Shown here one piece after another: positions 29,341-36,188 of a stretch of 64,000 nt of DNA (position 1 is its first letter; every line of letters starts with the position of its first letter). Below the pieces are notes generated by a model. That model did no database searches, was not told where the DNA came from, and was given only the letters and a program-made list of their open reading frames with translations. The DNA lies in contig CAWAMR010000020.1 in assembly GCA_963783095.1 (NCBI GenBank), forward strand, positions 124,001 to 188,000. The letters are read 5' to 3'. Position numbers and translations under genes: made by a program. The DNA comes from CAWAMR01 sp963783095. GTDB lineage: Bacteria > Planctomycetota > Planctomycetia > Gemmatales > Gemmataceae.

Positions 29341-29700
29341 ATGACCCAGCCTACAGAGACCTTCCGGCGAAGAGTCCGGACGATTCTTGATGAATTGGCT
29401 GTGGAGCGTGCTTCAAAAATCAAAACGAATGGTGCACAGAACGTAATTGCCGCCGCATTGACGGACGAATTGGGACCTGAGCGTGCTGCCGATGTTGCAT
29501 TCCATTTATCGGATTGGGGCGAAGATGCAGCATTCCTAGTCACCGTGCATCTTTTCCCCGAGCGGTTCACGGTCGAGGAGATTCGCGACGGCGTCATGGC
29601 GTTGCTGATCCACGCCCCGAATCACCTTGCTGCTGCAGCGCACCTCGCCGGTTGGCCGTTGCGTGACCTGTTTAATGTTGGACTAAAGCTTGACGATTAA
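29341..29700 (+). CDS. small cassette protein of unknown function
   Basis: ATG 29341, 16 bases after attC 7, with AAGGA upstream. The 119-residue product is mainly helical: FRRRVRTILDELAVERASK, NVIAAALTDELGPERAADVA, LSDWGEDAAFLVTVHLFPE and LAAAAHLAGWPLRDLF. No signal or transmembrane segment and no known motif. The stop at 29700 is 2 bases from attC 8. Unbroken. Confidence 0.65.
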   Translation: MTQPTETFRRRVRTILDELAVERASKIKTNGAQNVIAAALTDELGPERAADVAFHLSDWGEDAAFLVTVHLFPERFTVEEIRDGVMALLIHAPNHLAAAAHLAGWPLRDLFNVGLKLDD

Positions 29701-29702
29701 TC

Positions 29703-29791
29703 GCCGAACAATTCGCTCAAGCTGAGCGGCCTAGGCTTTCGTAATTCACTGGCGTTCGCACTTCGGCCGCCAGCTTAGCTTGGTGTTCGGC
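29703..29791 (+). repeat. attC 8
   Basis: GCCGAAC (29703-29709) to GTTCGGC (29785-29791), 89 bases. GCTCAAGCTGAGCGGCC pairs with GGCCGCCAGCTTAGC. Closely related to attC 4. Confidence 0.8.
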
Positions 29792-29859
29792 GGTGGTGGA
29801 GGGCGTGTGAGTGGCAATGTCCGAGGGAAAAATGGATTCGATGCAGCGAGACGAACCCG

Positions 29860-30524
29860 ATGTTTGCCGCGATGGAACCGCCATCCGAAGAGCAATTGGT
29901 CGCGTTCACTCTGGCATGTTGTCGTCGCATTCGGAATCTCATCACCGACGACATCACTCATAAGGCACTCAACGCGCTTGAAAACGCCCCAAGCAATGGG
30001 ACGATCCCAGCAGAGCTCGCACTCGGTGCCAATGAGGTTGATGGATCGACTGCGTATTTCGACCCAACATCGCCCTTGTTCGATCCATCGCGGAATTTCA
30101 ACGCGGCCAGGGCGATTGGGCAATGCGGTCTGCCGTTCTTTGCCGCCCGGAAGTTTCCATTATTGGCCCGACAGTCTGGACAACGCCCGGTTGGTGGCGT
30201 TTTACTGTCAGTGTGCCGTCGGGCGGGCTGCCGATGTTGACCCAGACGCAGACGCTGCGGATTACTACGGCACCAAGGATGAGTTGGAGCCCGGTCTCAA
30301 ATGGCTCAGGGAGCGAGCTCGACAGTCCGAGGCGTCTGCCCAATGTGACCTGATTCGCGCGCTTGTTCACTCGGCGAGTCGTCGAACCAGGTGTTTAGAA
30401 TGCAACGCTGGCGTTATTCGAAAAAGCCATAAAACCAAAAGGCATCGCCGAACAATTCGCTGGTGCGAAATGGCGACTTTCGAGGGATTTAGTTCAATAT
30501 CTTTTTGGAAAATTGCCTGAGTGA
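29860..30524 (+). CDS. planctomycete family protein with CCRRI motif (two frameshifts)
   Basis: The N-terminal sequence EEQLVAFTLACCRRIRNLITD resembles the abundant Gemmata-type proteins whose N-terminal region has the form LRLFAVACCRRIW. The middle (NARLVAFYCQCAVGRAAD, DYYGTKDELEPGLKWLRE, SEASAQCDLIRALVH) and the end (ALFEKAIKPKGIAEQFAGAK and YLFGKLPE) lie in the other two frames, so indels near 30180 and 30400 are needed. The start could be ATG 29860 or 29872. The stop at 30522-30524 is 4 bases before the next attC core, which supports the frame chosen. Function unknown. Confidence 0.6.
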
Positions 30525-30528
30525 CATC

Positions 30529-30600
30529 GCCGAACAGTTATCATGACCTCATTGGTTTAAATACGTACCTTTTTCGAGAACGTTTTTTTCGACGTTCGAC
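30529..30600 (+). repeat. attC 9, candidate
   Basis: GCCGAAC (30529-30535) directly follows the preceding gene, and GTTCGAC (30594-30600) is a possible right core, but the 72-base interior pairs poorly. The left end is likely; the right end is a guess. Confidence 0.5.
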
Positions 30601-30930
30601 GTCATTTCCGGCAAACACGTTAAACCGTAACGAACTTTGGCATGCACCGGGATGGTTCGGGTTCGGATGTCCGCACCAAGGCGGCACCAAACAGCTATTC
30701 GGGGTCGAGCCCTCTTCCCGTTTCCCAGGAAGACGACGGTCGCGGTTCGCCCACGACGCCCCAGAAACCTCTCCGTTCCGCGACGTTGGCCAGGCAAAGC
30801 AGCGGGATCGACTCCCGAAGGATAACGCCACTGCGAAGGCGGCTCCCGGAAGCATCGAGAGCTTCGCGGGGCCGGGGCGACTTCGCAAGGGACGCATCGT
30901 CCCAGTTCGTTTTCGGCTCAACGCCGCGGG
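30570..30930. repeat. dispersed repeat, copy 1 of about 300-360 bp
   Basis: This stretch is similar to 34350-34615. Shared landmarks in order are CATTTCCGG, GCATGCACC, ATGGTTCGG, CCCCAGAAACCTCTCCGT, GCATCGAGAGCTTCGCG and GCATCGTCCCAG. Both copies directly follow an attC left core. The minus strand has a weakly conserved open frame containing TERFLGR and VHA, but both copies are broken. Its origin is unknown. Confidence 0.65.
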
Positions 30931-30935
30931 CAACC

Positions 30936-31292
30936 TCAAGCGGGCGATGGCTCCACGCCGCGCAACAATCCGGCGATCTTGCCGGCATCAATGCGGTCGT
31001 TCTTGGATTTGCCGCCGTGGATCGCTTTCATGTACAGCGCGTGCCCGAGGACGAAGGGGATGCCCTGGTCCTCGCACAGATCGGCGAGCCAGTACCAGGC
31101 AAACATGCACTCGACACCGACGACAAGACCGTTGCGGAACGGCTCAACGGCCTTGAGGAAGGTTTCGGGCCGGGCCTGAAGATTGCCCTCGAAGCGCGTC
31201 TTGCCCTCGGCGTCGAGCACGTGCAGAAACAGGGATCTTGCGTGCAGATCGCCGCCGACGTAGTATAGGTGTTGGTGGTTGTAGAAATTCAT
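30936..31292 (-). pseudogene. IS110-family transposase, N-terminal fragment
   Basis: From ATG 31292 the product reads YYVGGDLHARSLFLHVLDA, VGVECMFAWYWLADLCEDQG and KAIHGGKSKNDRIDAGKIAG, the RuvC-like DEDD catalytic region of IS110/IS1111 transposases (Asp, Glu, Asp, Asp in order). After LLRGVEP, homology stops where repeat copy 1 begins, so the C-terminal transposase domain with its Ser is gone. It cannot be active. It lies against a truncated attC at 31454. Confidence 0.85.
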
Positions 31293-31295
31293 CTC

Positions 31296-31444
31296 TCATG
31301 ACCTCCGCAGGGATGGGTCGTCCTGATCCCGCTTCGTGGTTGGAAGGCACACGACTTCCTGAAAGATCCACGCTTAGGACAGGGTCCCACCTTGATCCTT
31401 TTACTCATTAGGACAGGCTCCGACCCATCCTTACGAGGTCATGA
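31296..31444. repeat. inverted repeat next to the IS110 fragment
   Basis: TCATGACCTC and GGATGGGTCG (31296-31320) are inverted at 31421-31444 as CGACCCATCC and GAGGTCATGA, with about 100 bases between the arms, just upstream of the transposase start. It may belong to the element end; IS1111-type elements have subterminal inverted repeats. Confidence 0.65.
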
Positions 31445-31453
31445 GAAGTATCC

Positions 31454-31536
31454 AAGCGTTGCAGTGGACCCGGCCCTCAGCGTTGGTTTGTGGGTTCAGG
31501 TCAGCGCCCGCCGGGCCACTGAACTTTGTGTTCGAT
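31454..31536 (+). repeat. attC 10, left end lost
   Basis: From GCGTTGCAGTGGAC onward the sequence is almost identical to attC 5 and 6 and ends with GTTCGAT (31530-31536). The GCCGAAC left core is absent where the IS110-associated DNA begins, consistent with insertion into or deletion of the site. Confidence 0.75.
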
Positions 31537-31581
31537 CTGAGGTTCGACAATCCGACATGCCGAAAGATGAAGGATAAGCCC

Positions 31582-31695
31582 ATGAAGCGGGAGTGGTGTT
31601 ACAGGAAAAATGGCACTACGCACGGCCCGGTGACCAAAGCCGAACTTATGACTAAACGCGAGAGATACGAGGTGGCGCAAAAGGGGATATCGTGA
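31582..31695 (+). CDS. short GYF_2-like fragment
   Basis: ATG 31582 opens a 37-codon frame reading MKREWCYRKNGTTHGPVTKA, then AELMTKRER. The 'W-Y-x-K-N-G-x-x-x-G-P-V' start matches the first strand pair of GYF_2 (DUF4339) domains that occur in bacterial membrane proteins. The rest of the domain is missing, either through an indel or because only a fragment remains. It lies in a cassette after attC 10. Confidence 0.35.
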   Translation: MKREWCYRKNGTTHGPVTKAELMTKRERYEVAQKGIS

Positions 31696-31812
31696 AGAAT
31701 TAGGTCAAACGACCCGCCGACAATTTAACAATTTACCGCATCCCCCTTCGCGGAGCATCTGGCGGTGCGTTATAATTATACTGTTATGCAAATTGGCCCA
31801 GAGGAACAAGCG

Positions 31813-32004
31813 ATGAATCCTGATCGATCCAATCCATTGGAAGGTTTTCCTCGTGAGGTGCTTCCGCCGGAACTCGTGGAGTGGGCGCGGCAAACGTTTG
31901 ATGAAGACGAGTTCCTGGCGCAGGTCCGCGAGATGGAGATATCGGGAGGTTTTCAGCTAGAAGATTTCCTCCCCGAAGTCGAAGCGCGAGCGAGGTCCCA
32001 ATGA
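31813..32004 (+). CDS. putative antitoxin
   Basis: ATG 31813 has AGAGGA 7 bases upstream, and a TATAAT lies at 31771-31776. The 63-residue acidic protein (PREVLPPELVEWARQTFDED, then EMEISGGFQLEDFLPEVEA) is followed by a toxin-like gene that overlaps its stop by four bases (ATGA). Size, charge and arrangement fit the antitoxin of a ParE/RelE-type pair, which also fits its place in an integron array. No DNA-binding fold is recognisable by eye. Confidence 0.65.
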   Translation: MNPDRSNPLEGFPREVLPPELVEWARQTFDEDEFLAQVREMEISGGFQLEDFLPEVEARARSQ

Positions 32005-32315
32005 GTACTGCCGCGTCCCCGCCAGCGCCTTATCGTGTGGACTACTCGGCAAGAGTGCGGCAGCGGTTACTCGCCTTGGCGGACATCGCCCGGCAGCGCG
32101 GCGATGGCGGTGAGTTCCTTGCGGCATTGAAGGAATTCGACCGACGGCTGCGTATTTACCCGCAATTCGGAGAACAACTGGTCGATCTGAGGAAGGAACC
32201 GGGCCAGGTTTGGATTGGGACGGTTCGCCCTCTCGCGATGCGCTATGGTGTATTGGAAGAACGCCGACTCGTTATCGTCGCGGCAATTCCAGTAGTTCCG
32301 CGTTCGACGGCTTGA
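32001..32315 (+). CDS. ParE/RelE-like toxin
   Basis: ATG 32001 overlaps the antitoxin stop. The 104-residue basic protein reads YRVDYSARVRQRLLALADIA, FLAALKEFDRRLRIYPQFGE, GQVWIGTVRPLAMRYGVLEE and RRLVIVAAIPVVP, the alpha-alpha-beta-beta-beta layout of RelE/ParE toxins. Such toxins either cleave mRNA on ribosomes or poison gyrase; which applies cannot be told here. The next ORF begins 12 bases later with no attC between, so the pair and that ORF seem to share one cassette. Confidence 0.7.
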   Translation: MSTAASPPAPYRVDYSARVRQRLLALADIARQRGDGGEFLAALKEFDRRLRIYPQFGEQLVDLRKEPGQVWIGTVRPLAMRYGVLEERRLVIVAAIPVVPRSTA

Positions 32316-32326
32316 GGGCTTCGGGA

Positions 32327-32794
32327 ATGCACGACAGCGACCTGCGGCCTTTGAGCAAGAACGGACGGTATGCTTACGCCTTGGCATGCGTCGAGCGGCT
32401 GTGCGATGCCTGGGGTTTGGCCGACCCATTCGTTCGCGGCACGGTCGCGGCCCAATGGCAGGCGATGGAGGCCGAGTGGCCGTGCCTCTGGTTGAACGAG
32501 CACCGGCTGCCGCTTGAGGTCGCGGATTTCGCGGCGAAGTTGAGTTTTGGAGCCTTCTCGCCGGACCAGGTACAGTCGCTGCACCACGCCTTGCGCGAGC
32601 GGCAGGATGTCATCGGCCGCAGTTGCTACGCAGCGGTGTCCGACACGGCCTCGATGCAGTCGGTCTTGAACGTGGTCGGCATCCTGGCCCGGTGCGGCGT
32701 CGAGCCACCGGCGGTCGGCGGGTTCCTGCATGCATCATGGTCCGGAGCGTTCGGGCACGGGAAGCGGTTCACTCGTGAGTCGTACACGTTCTGA
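32327..32794 (+). CDS. cassette protein of unknown function
   Basis: The start is taken at ATG 32327, after the toxin stop; the longer upstream frame overlaps the toxin. The 155-residue protein is mostly helical: YAYALACVERLCDAWGLAD, GTVAAQWQAMEAEWPCLWLN, LPLEVADFAAKLSFGAFSPD and SMQSVLNVVGILARCGVEPP. It ends GKRFTRESYTF. No signal peptide or known motif. The stop lies 14 bases before the left core of attC 11. Confidence 0.6.
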   Translation: MHDSDLRPLSKNGRYAYALACVERLCDAWGLADPFVRGTVAAQWQAMEAEWPCLWLNEHRLPLEVADFAAKLSFGAFSPDQVQSLHHALRERQDVIGRSCYAAVSDTASMQSVLNVVGILARCGVEPPAVGGFLHASWSGAFGHGKRFTRESYTF

Positions 32795-32808
32795 GCGGCG
32801 AGCCGGCC

Positions 32809-32845
32809 GCCGAACCAGGCGCTGCACCCTGGCGTAGATGTTGCA
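32809..32845 (+). repeat. attC 11, left half only
   Basis: GCCGAACCAGGCGCTGCAC starts as other attC sites do, but no matching right core is found. The following DNA is the group II intron remnant, so the site appears interrupted or deleted. Confidence 0.5.
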
Positions 32846-32849
32846 CCGC

Positions 32850-33507
32850 CGGCGAAGAGCTGCGTCCCTCCCCACCTCGGTACAGCGGCGGAACGTGGTA
32901 AGCCTGTTGTCGGCCTCAACGCCCCAGCAGCGAGGAACGCGAGCCGTAAGGTAAGCCGATCGGACAGCAGGTACAGGAAGAGGGAGCAAGCCAACACCAG
33001 TCTGTAAGGGGCTGGATAGGGGTTGAGTCTAACGACAACATCATCCCGCGGCGAAAGCCGGCAGACTTCCCTCTGGTCTTCTTTTACGAGAAACCCGCAG
33101 CCAACCGACTTAGGGAGCAATGCAGATATGTCGGCAGTGGTCACACTGCTGGTGCGGCTCCTGGCCCGTAAGGGCTCGTCGGCTCTCGGTGAGTATCGTG
33201 GAGGTGGTTTCAGGCAAGAACCTCAGTCCTTCCGGACGACACGGGTTCTCTTCCGGTTCGATCAGGCGTCGCGGACGCCTCCCGTGGTGAACGGCTTCTC
33301 CCGCAAATCTTCTGGGCGGAGCCGATCAAGGACTTGTCCCAAGACTTGGGTTCGGGTACGCTCAAGCTCAAGTCAGCCGCGCCGATGAGGCGAGGGAATT
33401 ACCGCGTCTCGCAAGAGGCGTTTTGAAGGCTTGAGCCGGATGCGTCGGAAGGCGCACGTCCGGTTCTCAGGGGAGGGAGTGCCGGTAACGGCGCTTCCTT
33501 ACCCGAC
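32850..33507 (+). mobile_element. group II intron remnant without reverse transcriptase
   Basis: Positions 33433-33466 form an exact 34-nt domain V: GAGCCGGA pairs with TCCGGTTC, TGCGTC with GGCGCA, a GGAA (GNRA) tetraloop and a CG bulge, with the catalytic AGC near the 5' side. A GC-rich domain VI-like hairpin follows (about 33469-33502), ending near CCCGAC. Upstream 600 bases contain structured RNA-like segments but no reverse transcriptase frame. The 5' end is uncertain. Group IIC-attC introns are known to target attC sites, and this one sits beside attC 11. Confidence 0.8.
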
Positions 33508-33533
33508 CACCGAAACGCGTGAAGGGGCAGGCG

Positions 33534-33755
33534 ATGGGCTTCACACGGCACACTACCCTTGGCTGCCACACGTGCAAGCGGCGATTCGTCGGCCGCGGCC
33601 ACAAGCGGGGCGGCTCTTGGGATGAGGCAACACGGGCCGGCTGGGTGCTAATGGTGCGAAGCACCCTCGGCGAGTTCATCTGGCTGTGTCCGACGTGCTC
33701 ACATAAGCACGCGCACACCAAACTGCCCCTCGATGGGCCGCGGAAGAATCGCTAA
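33534..33755 (+). CDS. small zinc-ribbon-like cassette protein
   Basis: ATG 33534 follows AAGGGGCAG, 27 bases after the intron end. The 73-residue basic protein has CHTCKRRF near the start and CPTCSHKHAH near the end, giving two CxxC knuckles about 36 residues apart, with WVLMVRSTLGEFIWLCP between. This suggests a single zinc ribbon that might bind nucleic acid, but the role is unknown. It may depend on promoters in or before the intron. Next attC is 54 bases away. Confidence 0.6.
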   Translation: MGFTRHTTLGCHTCKRRFVGRGHKRGGSWDEATRAGWVLMVRSTLGEFIWLCPTCSHKHAHTKLPLDGPRKNR

Positions 33756-33809
33756 CAAGTTGCACCCGATGTAACGCAGCCTTTATTCGAAAAGCGGTCT
33801 ATAGGCAAC

Positions 33810-33896
33810 GCCGAACAAGGCACTGAAATGGACGGCTTTGGCACTCGTAGCGCGAGGTCGCCTTAAGTTTCGCCGCCATTTAGTTTGTCGTTCGAA
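33810..33896 (+). repeat. attC 12
   Basis: GCCGAAC (33810-33816) to GTTCGAA (33890-33896), 87 bases. CACTGAAATGGACGGC on the left pairs with GCCGCCATTTAGT on the right. Confidence 0.8.
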
Positions 33897-33917
33897 GAGC
33901 AAGCGGAGGGTTCGCGG

Positions 33918-34307
33918 GTGGCGGAGGTACCGGCACTGATTGACGGCTTTCTGCGGGCCTTGTGTGGGATCGCCAACGGCATGTATTCCGCGGGCGGCAT
34001 GTCCTGCACCTACCATCAACATGTGCCACCCCCTCCCAATTCGCTGGCCGGCGGTCCCAACGAAGATGCACTTCTGGCCCGGTTCTTCGACGTGGCCCTG
34101 GGTAACTACGGTGTCCCCGAACCTGCCACGCGGGGCCACTTGGTGTCAGAGTTTCGTCGGGTGGTGCAGGAGGCGTCTGGGGCAGAGTTGGTGGCCGCCA
34201 GCGTGGACGAGGATCCAGGCGAGGGGTATAGCTGCACACTCACCCTGTGGTGGCGGTCGGCGGGGGCCGGGCTGGACTCGGCAGAACTGTTCTGGAGCCT
34301 GGATTAG
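33918..34307 (+). CDS. cassette protein of unknown function
   Basis: The start is taken at GTG 33918, preceded by GCGGAGGG; an upstream ATG at 33885 would overlap attC 12. The 129-residue protein reads PALIDGFLRALCGIANGMYS, LARFFDVALGNYGVPEPATR, LVSEFRRVVQEASGAELVAA and YSCTLTLWWRSAGAGLD. It seems to be a small alpha/beta protein with an acidic end. No signal peptide or known motif. The stop is 1 base before the next attC core. Confidence 0.6.
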   Translation: MAEVPALIDGFLRALCGIANGMYSAGGMSCTYHQHVPPPPNSLAGGPNEDALLARFFDVALGNYGVPEPATRGHLVSEFRRVVQEASGAELVAASVDEDPGEGYSCTLTLWWRSAGAGLDSAELFWSLD

Positions 34308-34308
34308 C

Positions 34309-34376
34309 GCCGAACCTCAATATGGACTTGAATAGTTGATATAGGTTCCTTCCACTGGGACATTTTTTTGTTCGTC
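34309..34376 (+). repeat. attC 13, candidate
   Basis: GCCGAAC (34309-34315) directly after the preceding stop, with GTTCGTC (34370-34376) as a possible right core. The interior is A/T-rich with only partial pairing, like attC 9, and is likewise followed by a copy of the dispersed repeat. Confidence 0.5.
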
Positions 34377-34615
34377 CGGCGGCATTTCCGGTAAACACGG
34401 TCAACTTGAACTATTTTCAGCATGCACCCAGATGGTTCGGCTTGTGGTTGTCTCAGGTTCGCGCCCCAGAAACCTCTCCGTACCGAACGCCGTCTCGTCA
34501 AAGCGGGCCGGATCGATCCCGACAGGGTAACGACGGTTCAAAGTCGGCATCCGCAAGCATCGAGAGCTTCGCGAGGCCAAGTCCTCAAGATGCATCGTCC
34601 CAGATTTCTATCGGG
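34350..34615. repeat. dispersed repeat, copy 2
   Basis: Diverged copy of 30570-30930, sharing the same ordered landmarks from CATTTCCGG to CATCGTCCCAG. It lacks the central 60-90 bases present in copy 1. No convincing plus-strand gene lies in it or in the remaining bases up to 34711. Confidence 0.6.
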
Positions 34616-34711
34616 AGAGTTGGTATAGTCGGTTGGGTTTGCATGGGTCTGCAACGAGAGTGTTGACGGTAACGGCACGCCGCAGGTAGACTACTAAAAA
34701 GGAGGTGTCCC

Positions 34712-34997
34712 ATGCAAGCGATTGTTCTGACGGACGACCAAAGCGGGTGCTCGCCGCGGCGAATGGTACTGTCGAGTTGCGGGACGACGCGGCACTGTAC
34801 TGGCTCGCGTGAATGTTCCCAATCAAGACGAGATCGCGGAAGCCCGCCGCCGTCTCGCCTCCGACCAACCGCGTTGGAAAGCGGCGCAGGTGGAAGCGCT
34901 CCTTGCCCGCTTGACGGAAATCCGCGCACAGGAAGGAATGGATGAAGCGAAGCTTCGGCACCTTCTGACCCGGTTTCGCGCGGCTGAAACCATATGA
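34712..34997 (+). CDS. putative antitoxin (two small frameshifts)
   Basis: ATG 34712 follows a perfect AAGGAGGT. Read across three frames the product is MQAIVLTDDQ, VLAAANGTVELRDDAG, TVLARVNVPNQDEIAEARRR and then LLARLTEIRAQEGMDEAKLR. This is like short planctomycete antitoxins in which 'G-T-V-E-L-R-D-x-A-G' precedes an acidic helix. The stop overlaps the next ATG (ATGA), as usual for toxin-antitoxin pairs. Indels lie near 34742 and 34790. Confidence 0.55.
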
Positions 34998-35089
34998 ATT
35001 CATACACCGTCGATTGGACGGATGACGCCCTGGATTCGCTGTGTGGTTGGGATGAACCAGCCATTCCCGATGTAACGTCGAATTGTTGA
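34994..35089 (+). pseudogene. truncated RelE/ParE-like toxin
   Basis: ATG 34994 overlaps the antitoxin stop. Only 31 codons remain: MNSYTVDWTDDALDSLCGWD and a short tail. The opening 'Y-x-V-x-W-x-x-x-A-L-x-x-L' is that of RelE/ParE toxins, but the remaining two-thirds are absent. An attC left core follows 2 bases after the stop. Probably inactive. Confidence 0.55.
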
Positions 35090-35091
35090 GT

Positions 35092-35385
35092 GCCGAACCA
35101 CACGGATCGGCAGGAATCTTAACTTGAGGGTTGCATATGCGTTACTCGATCGCCGTACTTACCGCCGGGTTGCTGAGCTTCTCAATGGCAATACCAGGTG
35201 ATTGATTCAAAAACGATCAAGGTGGTATACAATCGCAAACAGACGCGGTATTTACTTTCAACGATGACTTGACGGGATTTAATGGCGAGTGGAGTGATGG
35301 GAAAGGGAAACATGTAATCACCGGCACCCGTCGCTGACCCGTAACGAAAAGGCCCAACTCGTGGTTCAACGTAACGGAGTCCAGT
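35092..35385. other. last attC left core and non-coding DNA at the end of the integron
   Basis: GCCGAAC at 35092-35098 is the last core of the array; no right partner is seen. ATG 35137 opens a 20-codon signal-peptide-like stub (MRYSIAVLTAGLLSFSMA) that stops at once, perhaps the start of a destroyed secreted-protein gene. Nothing else is recognised. Confidence 0.5.
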
Positions 35386-35958
35386 ATGTTTCGCCGGCGA
35401 TTTCGGTTGCGTCTGTCCTATGTCATTGTCTTCCTGGCTGTGGCGGCGTGGCCGGTCGCATTCTACATCCTGACCGGCTATCGAACGCCGGATGTGCCCT
35501 TCGTCACCACCCCGCCGGAAGTAGTCGAGGCCATGCTGGACATGGCTGAGATTCGTCCCGACGACGTTGTGTATGACCTCGGCTGTGGGGACGGCCGAAT
35601 GGTTATCGCTGCGGCCCGCCGGCACCCGATTCGTGGAGTCGGTATCGACATCGACCCGGAGCGGGTGGCCGAAGCACGCGCAGCAGTCGAGGCAGCGGGG
35701 GTCGCCGACCGGGTGAGGATCCGCCGCAACGACTTATTTCGCGAAGACCTCAGTGAAGCCACCGTAGTGCTGATGTTCCTCATGCCGGACGTGAACGAGC
35801 AACTCATCCCCCAGTTTGCCGGGCTCCGGCCGGGCAGCCGAATCGTCTCCCACCAATACCGCATCCCGGGAATCCGTGAAGCCCGGTCCCGCATCGTTAG
35901 GGTCGATGGAACGGAATACTCGGTTTACCTGTACATCACACCTCTGGAGAGAAAATGA
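35386..35958 (+). CDS. membrane-anchored class I SAM-dependent methyltransferase
   Basis: An intact 190-residue protein. An N-terminal helix (RLSYVIVFLAVAAWPVAFYI) should anchor it in the membrane. The catalytic domain has motif I VVYDLGCGDGRMVIAAAR, the acidic end of strand 2 GVGIDIDPERV, and RRNDLFREDLSEATVVLMFL. This fits small planctomycete methyltransferases in which a TM helix precedes a compact Rossmann fold. The substrate is unknown. It stands just outside the integron and has no attC, so I do not count it as a cassette. Confidence 0.8.
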   Translation: MFRRRFRLRLSYVIVFLAVAAWPVAFYILTGYRTPDVPFVTTPPEVVEAMLDMAEIRPDDVVYDLGCGDGRMVIAAARRHPIRGVGIDIDPERVAEARAAVEAAGVADRVRIRRNDLFREDLSEATVVLMFLMPDVNEQLIPQFAGLRPGSRIVSHQYRIPGIREARSRIVRVDGTEYSVYLYITPLERK

Positions 35959-36188
35959 CAGCGTGCCTGCCCGACAGACTCTGTCAGCCGAAAGGCTGAC
36001 CTACGGCACCCATGGTTTCTGTCATCGTCGAATTCCCTATTTCCCCTTGCCCATTTTCGCGTTTGCCATTATAGACTCCCGATCTAATTGCCATCGCCGA
36101 CGGAAGCGCTGAGTTGGGAGTCCTCGGCTTATCTTCGTGCGCGGGTTGGATCATCGTACTTTGGCTCCCGATGGTGTGATCCCTACCC

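Noticed and set aside
30447..30453. GCCGAAC as another attC left core
   Set aside because: It lies inside the plausible coding end of the 29860-30524 gene (reading KGIAEQFAGAK) and has no palindrome or right core; the real core is at 30529.
30642..31268. 208-codon plus-strand ORF
   Set aside because: Antisense to the IS110 transposase fragment and the dispersed repeat; composition is typical of a shadow frame.
33118..33388. 120-codon plus-strand ORF in the intron region
   Set aside because: It shows no reverse transcriptase motifs and lies within structured intron sequence; probably not translated.
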